Part shown: positions 6,040-6,443 of the stretch, one piece after another
Numbering within the stretch: the first letter of the stretch is position 1
Layout of the letters: every line of letters starts with the position of its first letter
Origin: an uncultured Coleofasciculus sp.
Lineage (GTDB): Bacteria; Cyanobacteriota; Cyanobacteriia; Cyanobacteriales; Coleofasciculaceae
Reading direction: 5' to 3'
Length of the DNA: 6,443 nt
Assembly (NCBI GenBank): GCA_902805485.1
Contig: CADCTM010000554.1
Coordinates: forward strand, 3,375 to 9,817
Translations under genes and position numbers: made by a program
The notes under the pieces: generated by a model
Database searches by the model: none
Told to the model about the DNA's origin: nothing
The model's input: only the letters and a program-made list of their open reading frames with translations

Positions 6040-6128
6040 ATTGAAAGCTCACGAGCGATACTCATCATTATCAATTTTAGACAATCTGTTTTTTGTTGAC
6101 TGGTGAATGTTAACAGTTTATTGAAAGC
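6037..6128 (+). repeat. 12-bp direct repeat, two copies 80 bp apart
   Basis: TTTATTGAAAGC occurs at 6037-6048 and again at 6117-6128. The first copy starts inside the T-run of the rbp terminator and the second lies in the loop of the inverted repeat before rpsU. It could be a duplication scar or a paired protein site; nothing in the sequence decides. Confidence 0.55.
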
Positions 6129-6153
6129 GCTCATTAGTTAACCATCAACAAAA
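6091..6153 (+). promoter_or_regulatory. inverted repeat and candidate promoter upstream of rpsU
   Basis: TTTTGTTGA (6091-6099) is matched by TCAACAAAA (6145-6153), and GTTAAC occurs inside both arms (6109-6114 and 6137-6142). A possible promoter, TTGACT (6096-6101) with TATTGA (6119-6124), spacer 17, lies within it. If this is the rpsU promoter, the repeat could be an operator; if the region is read through from rbp, it could fold as RNA. Confidence 0.4.
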
Positions 6154-6157
6154 GTCA

Positions 6158-6186
6158 ATAAATTAAATAGGAAATGTTTAATTTAT
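6158..6186 (+). promoter_or_regulatory. A+T-only hairpin in the rpsU leader
   Basis: ATAAATTAAA (6158-6167) and TTTAATTTAT (6177-6186) are perfect 10-bp inverted arms around a 9-nt loop TAGGAAATG. The hairpin ends 25 bases before the Shine-Dalgarno of rpsU. No T-run follows, so it is not a terminator. Confidence 0.5.
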
Positions 6187-6211
6187 CTCAGTTCAATCAT
6201 TAAGTTAATTT

Positions 6212-6217
6212 AGGAGG
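6212..6217 (+). promoter_or_regulatory. strong ribosome binding site of rpsU
   Basis: AGGAGG lies 7 bases before the ATG at 6225, a near-perfect complement to the 16S 3' end. It is the strongest such site in the window. Confidence 0.88.
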
Positions 6218-6224
6218 AGAGCGG

Positions 6225-6416
6225 ATGGCCCAAGTGATTCTTGGCGAAAATGAAGGAATTGAATCAGCCCTTCGTCGCTTTAAACGGCAAGTTTCTAAAG
6301 CGGAAATCTTTCCGGATATGAAGAAGCATCGTCACTTTGAAACCCCTCTTCAAAAGCGTAAGCGTAAAGCCGTTGCCAGACACAAACAGAGTAAAAGGCT
6401 CAAGCGCTACCGATAA
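6225..6416 (+). CDS. rpsU: 30S ribosomal protein S21
   Basis: A 63-residue, very basic protein of the small ribosomal subunit. The family pattern is clear: ENEGIESALRRFKRQVSKA (8-26), where S21 proteins carry an acidic start followed by an ALRRFKR-type helix, then F/HFETPLQKRKRKAVARHK in the second helix (38-54) and a Lys/Arg-rich end. In the ribosome S21 sits near the 3' end of 16S rRNA and helps mRNA binding. Length is normal for bacterial S21. It is the second gene of the rbp-rpsU pair, separated by a terminator and a region of inverted repeats, so it may have its own promoter as well as read-through from rbp. Only 27 bases follow it in the window, without a visible terminator. Confidence 0.98.
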   Translation: MAQVILGENEGIESALRRFKRQVSKAEIFPDMKKHRHFETPLQKRKRKAVARHKQSKRLKRYR

Positions 6417-6443
6417 ACTCTGTTTTAAACCAGGTCAGACAGA

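Noticed and set aside
1..6443. CRISPR array, tRNA, transposase or integrase
   Set aside because: No regularly spaced repeats, no cloverleaf-like segment and no such protein motifs were found on either strand.

Overview
This is a cyanobacterial chromosome segment. The evidence is a complete photosystem II psbA gene, the rbp-rpsU pair (RRM protein followed by ribosomal protein S21) known from cyanobacteria, and six copies of the HIP1 octamer GCGATCGC. The species cannot be fixed from the sequence. All complete genes lie on the + strand; one truncated gene lies on the - strand at the left edge.

Layout. Bases 1-972 (-) hold the first 324 residues of a glycoside hydrolase family 31 alpha-glucosidase that runs off the left edge. 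Bases 973-1302 are a divergent intergenic region; its right part carries a good sigma70-type promoter for psbA (TTTACA-17-TAGATT) inside a small palindrome with an HLR1-like repeat. psbA (1303-2385) encodes a complete D1 protein of 360 residues with every manganese-cluster and cofactor ligand I checked, and Glu130, the mark of the high-light (D1:2) form. A hairpin and a strong intrinsic terminator follow.

Immediately behind the terminator lies a 1001-residue gene (2512-5517) of unusual build. It has an N-terminal polytopic membrane domain resembling PlsY acyltransferase with eroded motifs. This is followed by a PPDK/PEP-synthase-type ATP-binding domain, a helical middle domain and a C-terminal phosphohistidine domain. 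The soluble part has the architecture of rifampin phosphotransferase (no PEP-utilising TIM barrel), so the substrate is open. This is the least understood gene in the window.

The right end holds rbp (5676-5978; small RRM protein with a Gly-rich tail), an intrinsic terminator, a gene-free stretch rich in inverted repeats, and rpsU (6225-6416; S21). In cyanobacteria this pair is known to be cold-regulated. Here it carries a 12-bp leader stem before rbp and two further inverted repeats before rpsU, which are plausible sites for RNA-level control.

Functionally the window mixes photosynthesis (psbA), alpha-glucan use (GH31), RNA/translation adaptation (rbp-rpsU) and one orphan membrane-anchored phosphotransferase. 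There is no transposase, integrase, CRISPR array or tRNA.
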